A stretch of DNA of 64,000 bases from Halopiger goleimassiliensis (GTDB lineage Archaea; Halobacteriota; Halobacteria; Halobacteriales; Natrialbaceae): positions 568,217 through 632,216 of the forward strand of contig NZ_HG315691.1 in the NCBI RefSeq assembly GCF_000455345.1, in the 5' to 3' direction. A program made the translations under genes and the position numbers. The notes beneath the pieces are model-generated. The model was not told the DNA's origin, ran no database searches, and worked only from the letters and a program-made list of their open reading frames with translations. Below, piece by piece: positions 1 to 8,602 of the stretch; positions within the stretch are counted from its first letter, which is position 1, and each line of letters starts with the position of its first letter.

Positions 1-435
1 GGCGGCGGACGGATCACCGACGAGGCACGCGAACGCGCGGTCGCGGTCGGTCGCGAACTCGGCTCCCGGGACCACACGGTCGTCTGTGGCGGCCGCGGCG
101 GCACGATGGAGGCCGTCTGTCGCGGCGCGAAAGCCGAAGACGGGACCACTATCGGCATCCTCCCCGGAGAGCAGCGCCACGCCGCAAACGAGTACGTCGA
201 TACGGCGATCGCCACGGGACTCGGCCATGCCAGAAACGCGCTCGTGCCGCTGAACGGCGACGCGGTCATCGCGCTCACAGGCGGCGTCGGCACCCTCTCG
301 GAGATCGGTTTCGCGGGGATCTACGACCGGCCCATCGTCGGCCTCGAGACCCACGAGGTCGCCGACCTCGAGATCGAGACCGTCGAGACGCCCGAAGCCG
401 CGGTCGACGCCGTGGAGGCGGCGCTCGAGCCATGA
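1..435 (+). CDS. TIGR00725-type LOG-like nucleotide-binding protein (5' truncated)
   Basis: The frame is open from the first base, so the N-terminus lies outside the window. The visible part has the glycine-rich loop GGRGGTMEAVCRGAK and, further on, ALTGGVGTLSEIGFA. This is the Rossmann-like nucleotide-binding fold of the TIGR00725/LOG family (relatives of lysine decarboxylase-like phosphoribohydrolases and DprA). Family members are small cytosolic proteins; the substrate of this branch is not known. The stop overlaps the start of the acetyltransferase at 432 (ATGA), so the two are probably cotranslated. Family confident, function unknown. Confidence 0.8.
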   Translation, partial: GGGRITDEARERAVAVGRELGSRDHTVVCGGRGGTMEAVCRGAKAEDGTTIGILPGEQRHAANEYVDTAIATGLGHARNALVPLNGDAVIALTGGVGTLSEIGFAGIYDRPIVGLETHEVADLEIETVETPEAAVDAVEAALEP

Positions 436-884
436 GCGGCGGCGAAGGCGACTCTGGCCCCGAGGGAGATTCGGACGATCCCTACGCCCTCCGCGAGGAA
501 CTACCGGATCCCGAGACGTTCGCCCGGCTGCGCGAGGCGGCCGGGATGTCGCCCCGATCGCTCGAGGGGATCGAACGGGGCCTCCCGAACTCGTTGTTCG
601 GCGTCGTCGCGGTCCACGAGCCGACCGGCGAGGTCGTCGGCATGGGTCGGATCGTCGGCGACGGCGGGACCGTCTACCAGATTTCGGATATGGCCGTCCA
701 TCCCGCCCATCAGGGCCAGGGGCTCGGGACGCGGATCATGGAGGCCCTCGAGGGCTACATCGACGAGACCGCACCCCCGGACGCGTACGTCAATCTGCTC
801 GCGGACGTCGACGGCTTCTACGAACGGTTCGGCTACGAGGAGACCCGCCCGGCGTCGAAGGGGATGTACCGCAGAACCGAGTGA
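432..884 (+). CDS. GNAT family N-acetyltransferase
   Basis: A 150-residue protein with a GNAT core. The central strand GEVVGMGRIVGDGG is followed by ISDMAVHPAHQGQGLGTRIM, the acetyl-CoA pyrophosphate-binding signature (Q/R-x-x-G-x-G/A) at about residues 85-105. The C-terminal YERFGYEE is the usual end of the fold. The first 25 residues are acidic and Gly/Ser-rich, typical of halophile disorder. It transfers an acetyl group from acetyl-CoA to an amine; the acceptor cannot be read from sequence. It overlaps the upstream LOG-like gene by 4 nt and is probably its operon partner. Confidence 0.85.
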   Translation: MSGGEGDSGPEGDSDDPYALREELPDPETFARLREAAGMSPRSLEGIERGLPNSLFGVVAVHEPTGEVVGMGRIVGDGGTVYQISDMAVHPAHQGQGLGTRIMEALEGYIDETAPPDAYVNLLADVDGFYERFGYEETRPASKGMYRRTE

Positions 885-962
885 ACGGCCGAGTACAGCG
901 ATGGCCCCGCACGGATCCGTCGTGTCGTAGCTTTTTCGACGGTGTAGCCCGTGGCTGTGGAT

Positions 963-1724
963 ATGAGCGACAGCGACGCAGGCGACGACGGGGGGATCGA
1001 CAAGGAAGCCCTGCGCGAGGAACTACGCGAGAAGTACGAACGCGACGAACGGGAACGGGAGGCGACCCAGCGGATGAGCGACCTCCTGCTCAAGGGCGCG
1101 ACGATGACCAACGCCCACTGTGGCACCTGCGGCGATCCCCTCTTCCAGCAGGACGGGACGACATTCTGCCCGTCCTGTCACGGCCGTCCCGAAGCCGTCG
1201 AAGGAACCGAGGTCGAGACGGCGGGTCAGGGGGCCGACGGTGACCAGGCGGCGGCCGACGCCGACGGGACTCCAACGAACGCCGACGCAACTGCGGACGC
1301 CGACGCAACTGTAGACGCCGGTTCTGCGTCTGCGGCCGAACCCGTCGACGACGCGAACGACGACCGTCGGGGCGGGACGGCCCGCATCGACGCCGACGCG
1401 AGCCCGAAGGCTGGCGATGGGGCGGCAACCGACCCTGCATCGGCACGGTCGGAGCCGACCGGCAATCACGCCCGGTCCGGGGGCGATCGCTCGCCTCCCG
1501 AGTCGACGCCCGAACGCTCGAGCCGTCGTTCGCCGCGACGAACCGACGCTGGCGGGCGGTCGCGGGGGGACGCGACGAGTGACCTCGAGGGTGCCCGCGA
1601 CTCGCTGCGGCAGGCCCTCGAGAAGTTCGCGGCCGAGGCGGCCGCGACGGACGATCCCGGATACGCCAGGGAGTGTCTCGAGGCCGCGCGCGAGGCGAGC
1701 GAGACGCTGAACGCCCTCCGGTAA
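963..1724 (+). CDS. Sjogren/scleroderma autoantigen p27-type zinc-ribbon protein
   Basis: The protein has 253 residues from ATG 963; an in-frame GTG at 951 is a weaker alternative. Residues 12-50 form a charged helix, followed by a four-cysteine zinc ribbon at C53/C56 and C69/C72 (CGTCGDPLF and FCPSCHG). This is the domain of human autoantigen p27 and its archaeal homologues (Pfam Auto_anti-p27). Residues 85-200 are low-complexity Ala/Asp/Thr/Arg-rich linker with short internal repeats (DADAT, twice). The C-terminal 50 residues look helical again. The role is unknown; nucleic-acid or protein binding through the ribbon is an inference. Confidence 0.8.
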   Translation: MSDSDAGDDGGIDKEALREELREKYERDEREREATQRMSDLLLKGATMTNAHCGTCGDPLFQQDGTTFCPSCHGRPEAVEGTEVETAGQGADGDQAAADADGTPTNADATADADATVDAGSASAAEPVDDANDDRRGGTARIDADASPKAGDGAATDPASARSEPTGNHARSGGDRSPPESTPERSSRRSPRRTDAGGRSRGDATSDLEGARDSLRQALEKFAAEAAATDDPGYARECLEAAREASETLNALR

Positions 1725-1897
1725 GCGCCGTCGGGACCCGCAACGGACGCGCTCGAGTCGCGACCGCCGTCGACGGACCCGATTCAGTTTCGGTTCACGT
1801 ATCCTATCCGTGTCGGGGAACATGTTCTCGGGACTTCCCGGGAATCAGGAATCACCTTCCCCCCCTATACGCCGGCTCTTCTTAGGTTCAATCGTCT
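1725..1897. other. Intergenic region with multicopper oxidase promoter
   Basis: A 173-bp gap. A TATA-like CTATACG at about 1864-1870 lies some 30 bp upstream of the oxidase ATG, fitting a short-leader or leaderless haloarchaeal transcript. I see no other gene or repeat. Confidence 0.45.
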
Positions 1898-3049
1898 ATG
1901 ACCGATCGTATTGGTGCCCCCGGCAACGGACTCTCTCGACGCGAACTGCTCATTGCGACCGGCGGCGCGGCGGCCCTGGCGGGCTGTACCGGCCGTTCCG
2001 ATCCCGGATCGACCCCGACGAACGAGACCGACGACGATACGGACGAGGACGACGACGGGTCGGACCTCCCGTGGACGAGTGCTCCGGAGGTCGTCCAGGT
2101 CGACGAACAGGGCGGCCACGTGACGCTGCGTTCGGTGACCTCCCGTCACGCCGTCCACCCGCTGGATTCGATGGGCGGTCCGGTCGAACTCCCGCGGGTC
2201 TGGGCGTTCCAGGCCGACGACCGCGATCCCAGCGTTCCGGGACCGATTCTCCGAACGACCGAGGGCAACGACATCGAAGTCACCCTGGATAACACGGACG
2301 CCGACCACCCCCACACGCTGCACTTCCACGGCGCGAAGAAGACCTGGGAGAACGACGGCGTCCCGACCACGACCGGGATCACCGTCGAACCCGGCGAGAA
2401 ACACACCTACACGATTCCCGCGAACGTCCCGGGTACACACCTCTATCACTGCCACTACCAGACCCACCGTCACATCGACATGGGGATGTACGGCATCTTT
2501 CGCGTCGATCCGAAGGGGTACGAGCCGGCGGACAAGGAGTACTTCTTCACCATCAAAGACTGGGACTCCCGGCTGAACCGCCAGCTCGACGGCGAGGACG
2601 TCTCGTACAGCCCCCGTGAGCGCAACCCCGACGTGTTCACCATCAACGGGAAGAGCCTCCCGCGGACGCTCCACCCCGAAGACGGCTCGCCGATCATCGT
2701 CGACCACGGCGACACCGTTCGCCTTCACATGGTCAACGCGGGCTATATGTCCCACCCGATGCACACGCACAACCACCGCTTCCGCCTCGTCGAGAAGGAC
2801 GGCGGCCAGGTTCCCGAGGCGGCCCAGTACGAACAGGACGTCACCAACATCGCTCCGGCGGAGCGCCACACCGTCGAGTTCGAGGCCGACGCCGACCCCG
2901 GCATCTACCTGGCCCACTGCCACAAGGTCGACCACGCCATGAACGGCAACGTCTACCCCGGCGGGATGGTCAACGGCATCGTCTACCGGGAAGCGATGGA
3001 CACCGATATCTTCGCGGATGTGATGTCCTACGCCGGCTACGAGGGTTGA
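1898..3049 (+). CDS. Secreted multicopper oxidase (Tat lipoprotein)
   Basis: A 383-residue copper enzyme exported by the Tat route. SRRELLIATGGAAALAGC carries the twin arginine and lipobox cysteine (C30), followed by an Asp/Thr-rich linker to about residue 58. Copper-ligand motifs are in order: HPHTLHFHG (138-145), HLYHCHYQTH (181-190), HPMHTHNHRF (about 286-295) and YLAHCHKVDHAMNG (about 337-350). It is shorter than three-domain laccases, so it may be a two-domain or CotA/nitrite-reductase-like type. Likely reaction: one-electron oxidation of metals or organics coupled to O2 reduction at the cell surface. The exact substrate is not deducible. It stands alone. Confidence 0.88.
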   Translation: MTDRIGAPGNGLSRRELLIATGGAAALAGCTGRSDPGSTPTNETDDDTDEDDDGSDLPWTSAPEVVQVDEQGGHVTLRSVTSRHAVHPLDSMGGPVELPRVWAFQADDRDPSVPGPILRTTEGNDIEVTLDNTDADHPHTLHFHGAKKTWENDGVPTTTGITVEPGEKHTYTIPANVPGTHLYHCHYQTHRHIDMGMYGIFRVDPKGYEPADKEYFFTIKDWDSRLNRQLDGEDVSYSPRERNPDVFTINGKSLPRTLHPEDGSPIIVDHGDTVRLHMVNAGYMSHPMHTHNHRFRLVEKDGGQVPEAAQYEQDVTNIAPAERHTVEFEADADPGIYLAHCHKVDHAMNGNVYPGGMVNGIVYREAMDTDIFADVMSYAGYEG

Positions 3050-3064
3050 AACGGGTTTTTACGG
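3050..3064 (+). terminator. T-rich transcript end after multicopper oxidase
   Basis: The sequence GGGTTTTTACGG follows the stop codon within 10 bp. A T5 run directly after a GC-rich stretch is a typical archaeal intrinsic termination signal. No hairpin is needed or seen. Confidence 0.4.
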
Positions 3065-3102
3065 CCGAATTCCTCACGTTCGACGCGACTCGAGACCGCC
3101 GG

Positions 3103-3549
3103 TCAGTCGAGAAACCGCGACTGGACGTCCTCGCTCGGCATCATGCACTGCTCTTTCTTCCCGAAGAGCCGGTAGCGATTGGCTGCGACGAGGTCGTAGC
3201 CCCAGTCCCGAAGCCGACGCGGGAGGTATCGAAGGGGACGTGCGAGCGCGTAGATCCCGCCGAGAATGGACGCGATGCGGATGACGGCCGCGGACTTCAC
3301 GTAGACGTCCTCGCCCTCGATCAGAACGATCGAGTCGAGTTCGTCGCCGGCGAGGCCGTGGGTGGTCAACAGCCGCTCGCCGACGTCGGACTGGAGCGAC
3401 GCGAAGTGAAAGCGTCCCTCGGGATCCCGCGGGACGAGAAACTGGACGAAGCCGGTACAGAGGTTACAGACCCCGTCGAAGAGCACGATCGGGTCGTCGA
3501 TCTCGAGGGGGTCGTCGGCAGCGTCCGTCGGTGACTGCTCGTCGGCCAT
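3103..3549 (-). CDS. DCC1-like thiol-disulfide oxidoreductase family protein (DUF393)
   Basis: A 148-residue protein. The hallmark VLFDGVCNLCTGFV has the CxxC pair at C28/C31 preceded by the D-G-x-C signature. The later VGERLLTTHGL and DWGYDLVAANRYRLFG match the DUF393/DCC family, where the C-terminal Y-R-x-F-G segment is conserved. Members are predicted thioredoxin-like redox proteins; substrates are generally unknown. The gene converges with the multicopper oxidase, and a link between the two is speculation. Confidence 0.85.
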   Translation of the reverse strand: MADEQSPTDAADDPLEIDDPIVLFDGVCNLCTGFVQFLVPRDPEGRFHFASLQSDVGERLLTTHGLAGDELDSIVLIEGEDVYVKSAAVIRIASILGGIYALARPLRYLPRRLRDWGYDLVAANRYRLFGKKEQCMMPSEDVQSRFLD

Positions 3550-3621
3550 TCGGGAGGATCGTAGGGGGCGCGTCGTGTTCAGAATTCCGGTCGCGGCCGC
3601 CGGATCGAAAGACCGTTCCGG

Positions 3622-4149
3622 TCAGGCGTTCGTCCCGAGCGCCCCGCGTCCACCGAGACGGTCGTTGAGCCACCCGCCGACCAAGCCACCGACCGATCCG
3701 ACGACTACCAGGACGATCGTCAGGATCGCGACCGTGAGCACGCCCGCGCCAGCCGAAGAGAGGGCCATCCCCCACGAGTCACCGACGAGATCGACGAGTA
3801 TCGCGTTACCCCACCAGTCGCCGACAGCGGCGACACCCTGCCGGACGAGAATCGGCACCCCGCCCGCGAGGCCGGTAACTACGCCTGCGCGGATTCCGAT
3901 CACCGGCCGCGGCCGATACAGATACCCCGACACGATACAGGCGGCGAACAGCGGCGTCGCCGAAACGGGATCGGGGGTATACGCCAAGTTGATCCCGACT
4001 GTAAGAGGAATCGAAGCGATTCCGAGGAGGATGGCGACCCGAAACTGCCGGAGGGATTCGGTACCGCCGGGACTCGTAAGCGGGGACACGTGTGTAGTAC
4101 CCGACGACAGATACCATCGCTCGGACCAAAGGTCTTGTCTCCACGACAC
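3622..4149 (-). CDS. DUF5518 membrane protein
   Basis: A 175-residue integral membrane protein with four predicted helices: VAILLGIASIPLTVGINLAY, FAACIVSGYLY, GVVTGLAGGVPILV and VLTVAILTIVLVVVGSVGG. Small Gly/Ala-rich helices and the short polar ends fit the haloarchaeal DUF5518 family (function unknown). The first 20 residues (Trp/Ser-rich) look atypical. An in-frame GTG at 4089 would give a 155-residue protein with a more normal N-terminus, so the start is uncertain. A second DUF5518 protein is encoded at 30223. Confidence 0.75.
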   Translation of the reverse strand: MSWRQDLWSERWYLSSGTTHVSPLTSPGGTESLRQFRVAILLGIASIPLTVGINLAYTPDPVSATPLFAACIVSGYLYRPRPVIGIRAGVVTGLAGGVPILVRQGVAAVGDWWGNAILVDLVGDSWGMALSSAGAGVLTVAILTIVLVVVGSVGGLVGGWLNDRLGGRGALGTNA

Positions 4150-4289
4150 GAACGCGTCGGCAGTTCGGCGGCCGTCCCCGGTCGCCGACCGTCCGACCCG
4201 AGACGACGGTCGATCCTCCGAGCCGAGACGACGCTCGAGCGCCCGAGGAGATCCGACTCCGTACGCACTCGGCGACCACGCCCCGCGGT

Positions 4290-6746
4290 TCAGCCCGGAC
4301 CGGCGTAGTCGGTGCCGATAACCTCGCGGATCCGTTCGGCCGTCACCTGACCCACGCCGTCGGCTTCCTGCAACTCCTCCTCACTGGCGATCATCACTTC
4401 CTCGACGGTGCCGAACTCCGAGAGCAGCGAGCGCGCCGTGACGGGACCGATCTCGGCGATCGAGGCGACGACGTACTCCTGCTGTTCGGCCAGGGTCTTG
4501 GCCTGCTTCTCGCCGTGGATCGAGACCTCGCGGTCGGCCACTTCCTGTTCCCGGCCGGCGATCGTCGCCAGGAGTTCGGTGGTGTCCTCCTCGCTCTCGG
4601 TTCGCAACACGCTCGCGCCGAAGTCGACGGCCAGACTCGAGAGCGCACCCCGAATCGCGTTCGGGTGGATATCGCGCTGTTCGTACAGCCCCTCGCCCTC
4701 GACGACGACGATCGGCCGCGAGTAGTGTCTGGTCATCGCGCCGACCTGCTCGAAGACCGACCGGTCCCCGCCGACCAAGGAATCGACGAAGTCCGCGGTC
4801 GATTTCCGCTCGACGACGACGCGATCGGAGAGGACGTAGTCGCCCACGTCGAGCGTCTCGAGGCGAACCTCGTACTCCTCGCGCCGTGAGAGTTCACGCG
4901 CGATGTTCGCGTCCATCTCGCGCTGGTCGGCGACGATCGCGACAGCGTCGCCCTCGGCCGACGGAGCGTGCGTCTCGACGTCCTCGTCCCCCCCAGGTGC
5001 GTCGGAATCGGTACTCGGATCCGAGTGCTCCGAGCCGAACGTCTGGAGTCCCGGCTGGTCGGCAACCCCCCCGTTTCCGGTGGACGAATCGCCGACTGCG
5101 TCGGTGTCACCCGCCCCGCCGTTTACGTTCACCCCGCTCTCGTCGGGATCGCCCTCGAAGTCGGTCAGCGCCTGCTGGGAGTCGTCGAGTTCCTCCTCGA
5201 GGTCGTCGGCCATCCCCTTTAGCTCGCGGAGTTCGTCCTCCATCTCCTGTTCGCGGCGTCGGGAGATCCAGAAGTAGGCCTCGTCGCGGGTGTCCTCGGC
5301 CATCAACACGACGACCCGACCTTCCGACTGGCGACCCGTCCGCCCCTTGCGCTGGATGGAGCGGATCGCGGTCGGTACGGGTTCGTAGAAGAGCACGAGG
5401 TCGACCTCCGGGACGTCCAGGCCCTCCTCGGCGACCGAGGTCGAGACCAGCACCTCGAACTCGCCCGCGCGGAACTCGTCCAAGACCTCCTGTTGCTCGG
5501 TCTGGGTCATCCCGTCGCTGCCCTCGCGGTCGCCCTGGCCGACGAACCGCTTGGCGTCGAAGCTATCGGAGAGGAAGTCCGTGAGTGCTTCCGCCGTATC
5601 GCGGGACTCGGTGAAGACGATCACGCGCTCGCCGTCCTCCAATCCCAGCGTCTCGGCGAGCAGCATCCGCGTCTTGCGGTATTTGGGGTGGATCTCGTCG
5701 AAGTCCTCGGCCTTCCGCATCGCCTCGCGAACGCGGGGGTCCGAGACGAGTCGCTGGCTGGCCTTCGACGCGCCCGAGGACCGGGCCTGGTTGCGCTGGC
5801 GGTCGAAGTACCGGCGGACGGCCTCGACGCTCTGGGTCTCGACCAGCGTGACCGCCTGGCGGAGCTTCATCACCTCGGCGTGGATCGACATCCCCTCGAA
5901 CCCCTCTGACTGGTCGTTGTTGATCAACTGCTGGAGCTCCGCGCGCATCCTGTTCAGGTCCTTCTGGGACTGATCCGGTTGCGTCGAGTCCGCGATGCCG
6001 AGTTCCTTCAGCTTCTCGAGGCGCTCTTTGATCACCTCGTTGAGCGCGTCGCGGATCTCCAGCACCTCCTCGGGAAGCTGGATGCGCTCCCACTCGACGT
6101 CGGTGTCGTGGGTGTACTCGGCGACGTCGGCGTCGTCCTCGGTCATCACCTCGACCTCCTGGATGCCGAGGTTCTCACAGACCTCGAGAATCGCCTCCTC
6201 GTCGCCGCCGGGCGAGGCCGACATCCCCGTCACGAGCGGATCCGCGGCGTCGGCGTGGTAGCGTTCGGCGATGTAGTTGTAGGCGTAGTCGCCGGTCGCG
6301 CGGTGACACTCGTCGAAGGTCAGATGCGTCACGTCCCGCAGCGAGATCCGTGAGCCGACGAGGTCGTTCTCGATGACCTGCGGCGTCGCCAGCACCACCG
6401 TCGCCGCCTCCCACAGCGCGGCCCGGTCGTCGGGACTGACGTCGCCCGTGAAGACGACGATTTCCTCGTCGGGGACCTGCAGCGCCTCGCGGTAGAAGTC
6501 GGCGTGTTGCTGGACGAGGGGTTTCGTCGGCGCGAGCATCAGGGATTTCCCGCCGACCTCCTCGAGCCGACGGGCCGTCACCAGCAGGCTCACGGTCGTC
6601 TTCCCGAGCCCCGTCGGGAGACAGACGAGCGTGTGGTCGTTCGCGGCCGTGCCGGCGAGTTTCAGCTGGTAGAGTCGTCGCTCGAGGAAGTTCGACTCGA
6701 GTAACGGATGCTCGATCGACGGCGGTTCCTCGTCCTGGGCTGCCAT
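4290..6746 (-). CDS. hef: Hef: DEAH-type helicase with XPF-family nuclease domain
   Basis: An 818-residue repair enzyme of the Hef/FANCM-Mph1 family that processes stalled forks and branched DNA. Domains: SF2 helicase with Walker A PTGLGKT (about 44-50), motif II DECH (145-148) and a C-terminal helicase half with QRKGRTGR. A disordered acidic linker covers about 530-605. The ERCC4 nuclease starts near 606 with VERKSTADF (about 645-653, the catalytic E-R-K-x3-D). Tandem helix-hairpin-helix repeats occupy 765-810. ATG 6746 is chosen because the in-frame upstream codons encode non-halophilic sequence and the helicase begins directly after it. The linker DNA carries an ORB-like sequence (5066-5085). 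Confidence 0.93.
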   Translation of the reverse strand: MAAQDEEPPSIEHPLLESNFLERRLYQLKLAGTAANDHTLVCLPTGLGKTTVSLLVTARRLEEVGGKSLMLAPTKPLVQQHADFYREALQVPDEEIVVFTGDVSPDDRAALWEAATVVLATPQVIENDLVGSRISLRDVTHLTFDECHRATGDYAYNYIAERYHADAADPLVTGMSASPGGDEEAILEVCENLGIQEVEVMTEDDADVAEYTHDTDVEWERIQLPEEVLEIRDALNEVIKERLEKLKELGIADSTQPDQSQKDLNRMRAELQQLINNDQSEGFEGMSIHAEVMKLRQAVTLVETQSVEAVRRYFDRQRNQARSSGASKASQRLVSDPRVREAMRKAEDFDEIHPKYRKTRMLLAETLGLEDGERVIVFTESRDTAEALTDFLSDSFDAKRFVGQGDREGSDGMTQTEQQEVLDEFRAGEFEVLVSTSVAEEGLDVPEVDLVLFYEPVPTAIRSIQRKGRTGRQSEGRVVVLMAEDTRDEAYFWISRRREQEMEDELRELKGMADDLEEELDDSQQALTDFEGDPDESGVNVNGGAGDTDAVGDSSTGNGGVADQPGLQTFGSEHSDPSTDSDAPGGDEDVETHAPSAEGDAVAIVADQREMDANIARELSRREEYEVRLETLDVGDYVLSDRVVVERKSTADFVDSLVGGDRSVFEQVGAMTRHYSRPIVVVEGEGLYEQRDIHPNAIRGALSSLAVDFGASVLRTESEEDTTELLATIAGREQEVADREVSIHGEKQAKTLAEQQEYVVASIAEIGPVTARSLLSEFGTVEEVMIASEEELQEADGVGQVTAERIREVIGTDYAGPG
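5066..5085 (-). promoter_or_regulatory. ORB-like sequence inside hef linker
   Basis: On the minus strand this reads GTCCACCGGAAACGGGGGGG, resembling the haloarchaeal origin recognition box (TCCA-n3-GAAAC followed by a G-string). It lies in codons for about residues 554-560, in the Gly/Asp-rich linker of Hef. Binding by Orc1/Cdc6 is inference. Confidence 0.35.
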
Positions 6747-6896
6747 CGACGGAGGTTCATCGCCGCCGTGAATAAGGATTCCCGTACCGCGGCGAAACTG
6801 AAACGCGTGGGGTCCACCCGAGGATCGGGACGGCTCCAGTCCGTTCTGACGGATGGATGGCGACCCGGGAAAGGACCTTGTAGTATACGGACGCGT

Positions 6897-7109
6897 GTGA
6901 GCAAATTCATTCGCGTCGACGAGGAAATCCACGCGGCGCTCGAGTCGCTGAAAGGCGACGATGAGACGTTCGACGATCTCCTCTCGCGGCTGGTCGAGGA
7001 GCGTCGCGAAACGGCCCGTGAAGGCGCGGGCCTCTGGAACGACACCGACGCCGCCGAGAAAGCTCGTGAGGCGCGATCGGAGATGAAGCGCAGCGTCGGC
7101 GATCGATGA
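6897..7109 (+). CDS. vapB: VapB-family antitoxin
   Basis: A 70-residue protein starting at GTG 6897 (SKFIRVDEEIHAALESLK). This is the N-terminal strand-helix of the archaeal VapB/COG1753 antitoxins (beta-strand then DDETFDDLLSRLVEE). The charged C-terminal half (AAEKAREARSEMKRS) would wrap the toxin. It overlaps the PIN toxin gene by 4 nt (ATGA), the usual antitoxin-first order. It should bind both VapC and its own promoter. A TATA-like TAGTATACG (about 6881-6889) lies close to the start, too near to be its core promoter. Confidence 0.85.
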   Translation: MSKFIRVDEEIHAALESLKGDDETFDDLLSRLVEERRETAREGAGLWNDTDAAEKAREARSEMKRSVGDR

Positions 7110-7501
7110 CGGTGTACGATAGCAGCGTCCTCATCGACTATCTGGAGGGCGACGACGACGCTGTCGCCTACGTCGACGACCACATCGACGAACGCGCCGT
7201 CGCACCCTCGCTCGTTCTGTTCGAAATCTATCAGGGCGAGGTGTTCAAGAGCGATCCGACGGACTTCGCCGCCGTCGATAGTGCGCTCGAGTGGCTACCG
7301 ATCGTCGACGAGACGAAGGCGTTTGCACGCGCTGCGGGCGAACTACAGGACGAACTCCGCCATCACGGCGATCCGCGCGCCGCTCGTGATGCGTTTATCG
7401 CGGGTGCAGCGGTCGAACTCGACGAACCACTCGTCGCGTCCGATAGCGATTTCGACGTTTCCGGACCGTCCGAACGACTGGAGATCGAACGTCTCGTCTA
7501 A
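7106..7501 (+). CDS. vapC: VapC PIN-domain RNase toxin
   Basis: A 131-residue PIN protein with the acidic metal-binding set D5 (MTVYDSSVLIDYL), E40 (LVLFEIYQGEV), D95 (ARDAFIAGAA) and D113 (ASDSDFDV). These four would hold Mg2+/Mn2+ in a ribonuclease site. It is translationally coupled to vapB. In the family, VapC cleaves tRNA or rRNA when antitoxin is lost; the target here is unknown. All catalytic residues are present, so the toxin looks intact. Confidence 0.9.
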   Translation: MTVYDSSVLIDYLEGDDDAVAYVDDHIDERAVAPSLVLFEIYQGEVFKSDPTDFAAVDSALEWLPIVDETKAFARAAGELQDELRHHGDPRAARDAFIAGAAVELDEPLVASDSDFDVSGPSERLEIERLV

Positions 7502-7799
7502 CGGAACCACTGCAGGTCGATGTACACCTGATCGGAAGCCGGGAGCGTGGTGTTTCCCTCCGAGTCGGGACTACGGGACGACCCAATCGAACGCGTCGAA
7601 TCAGCGAAAGGAACGATCGCACGAACTCGGTTACGAGGGCTCAGAGGGACACTTCCCCTCGAGAACGACCGGACGAATCGCACGACTGCATGGCGACTCG
7701 AGTGGAAATGGAGGGGTCGACGGGGTCGACGACTCGAGTCGAAACGGCGGGCGTCGAGGACGAGGTGTCCGACGCGGCGACGGGAGCCTCGAGAGTCAG
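7502..7799. other. Gene-free spacer after vapC
   Basis: About 300 bp between the convergent vapC and methyltransferase genes. It contains one ORB-like sequence (7695-7719) but no credible gene: open stretches have non-halophilic composition. No tRNA or hairpin terminator seen. Confidence 0.5.
7695..7719 (+). promoter_or_regulatory. ORB-like sequence between vapC and methyltransferase
   Basis: CGAGTGGAAATGGAGGGGTC resembles the ORB core (TCCAGTGGAAAC-n2-AGGGG) with a few mismatches. It lies 6.3 kb left of the origin in a 298-bp gene-free spacer. Isolated and degenerate, so weak. Confidence 0.35.
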
Positions 7800-8480
7800 T
7801 CACGGAGCGACGCCGACGGTCAACAGCGTGCCGTACTCGCGGTAGCGTTCGACCATGTCCTCGCGGGTGTCCCACTCCTCGGTGGGGAACTCGGCTTCGC
7901 TGGGGATGGTGATTTCCCGATCGGGGATGTTGTCCTGTTCGGCGACGTGCAGGCCCGCCTCGCGGAACGCTTCACGGTACTGCTCGCGGTCCCAGCGGGT
8001 CATCTCGATCGAGATGCGGTCTTGCCACTCGTGGGAGTGGACGTTCTCCTCGTAGTAGTTGACCGCACAGTAGAAGGTCCCACCCGGCCGGAGGATACGG
8101 GCGACTTCGGCCAGGGTGTGGTGGGGATCCGCCGCGTAGTAGAAGGCTTCCATCGACCAGATGTGGTCGATCGAGTCGTCGGCAAAGGGCAGGTGGTCGA
8201 AGTCGCCCACGACGTACGCGACCTCCGGATCGTCCGTATAGCCCGCGGCGTTGCGGGCCATCTCGGGCGCGCCGTCGAGTCCGTACACCCGACCCGCGTC
8301 CTTCGTCTCGCGGAGGGCACGACCCGCGTACCCGCTGCCACAACCCAGGTCGAGGACGGTATCGCCGGGTTCGACCGGCATTCGTGCGAGTGCGTGTTTC
8401 GCCGTGTGCCAGTGTCGTTCCTCCATGCCCTTGTCGCGGCCGGTCGCGGCCCACTCGTCGAACTCCTCGCGAACGCTCAT
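7800..8480 (-). CDS. Class I SAM-dependent methyltransferase (UbiE/COQ5-like)
   Basis: A 226-residue Rossmann methyltransferase. Motif I VLDLGCGSGYAGRAL (about 42-56) binds S-adenosylmethionine. YVVGDFDHLPFADDSIDHIWSMEAFYY is the motif II/III region (split here: VVGDFDHLPF, then IDHIWSMEAF). LRPGGTFYCAVNYY is the post-III strand. The shape fits Methyltransf_11 small-molecule enzymes; the substrate is unknown. It is divergent from the next gene at 8603. Confidence 0.87.
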   Translation of the reverse strand: MSVREEFDEWAATGRDKGMEERHWHTAKHALARMPVEPGDTVLDLGCGSGYAGRALRETKDAGRVYGLDGAPEMARNAAGYTDDPEVAYVVGDFDHLPFADDSIDHIWSMEAFYYAADPHHTLAEVARILRPGGTFYCAVNYYEENVHSHEWQDRISIEMTRWDREQYREAFREAGLHVAEQDNIPDREITIPSEAEFPTEEWDTREDMVERYREYGTLLTVGVAP

Positions 8481-8602
8481 ACGTGATCTTCGGTCCGATT
8501 TCTGAAAACCCGTTCGACTCGAGTCGCCGTTGCGGTCGCGTTCGGCCCGAAGCCGTGGACATCCGCACGCTTAAGGGGGAGTCGAAAGTTGTTCACACCA
8601 GC

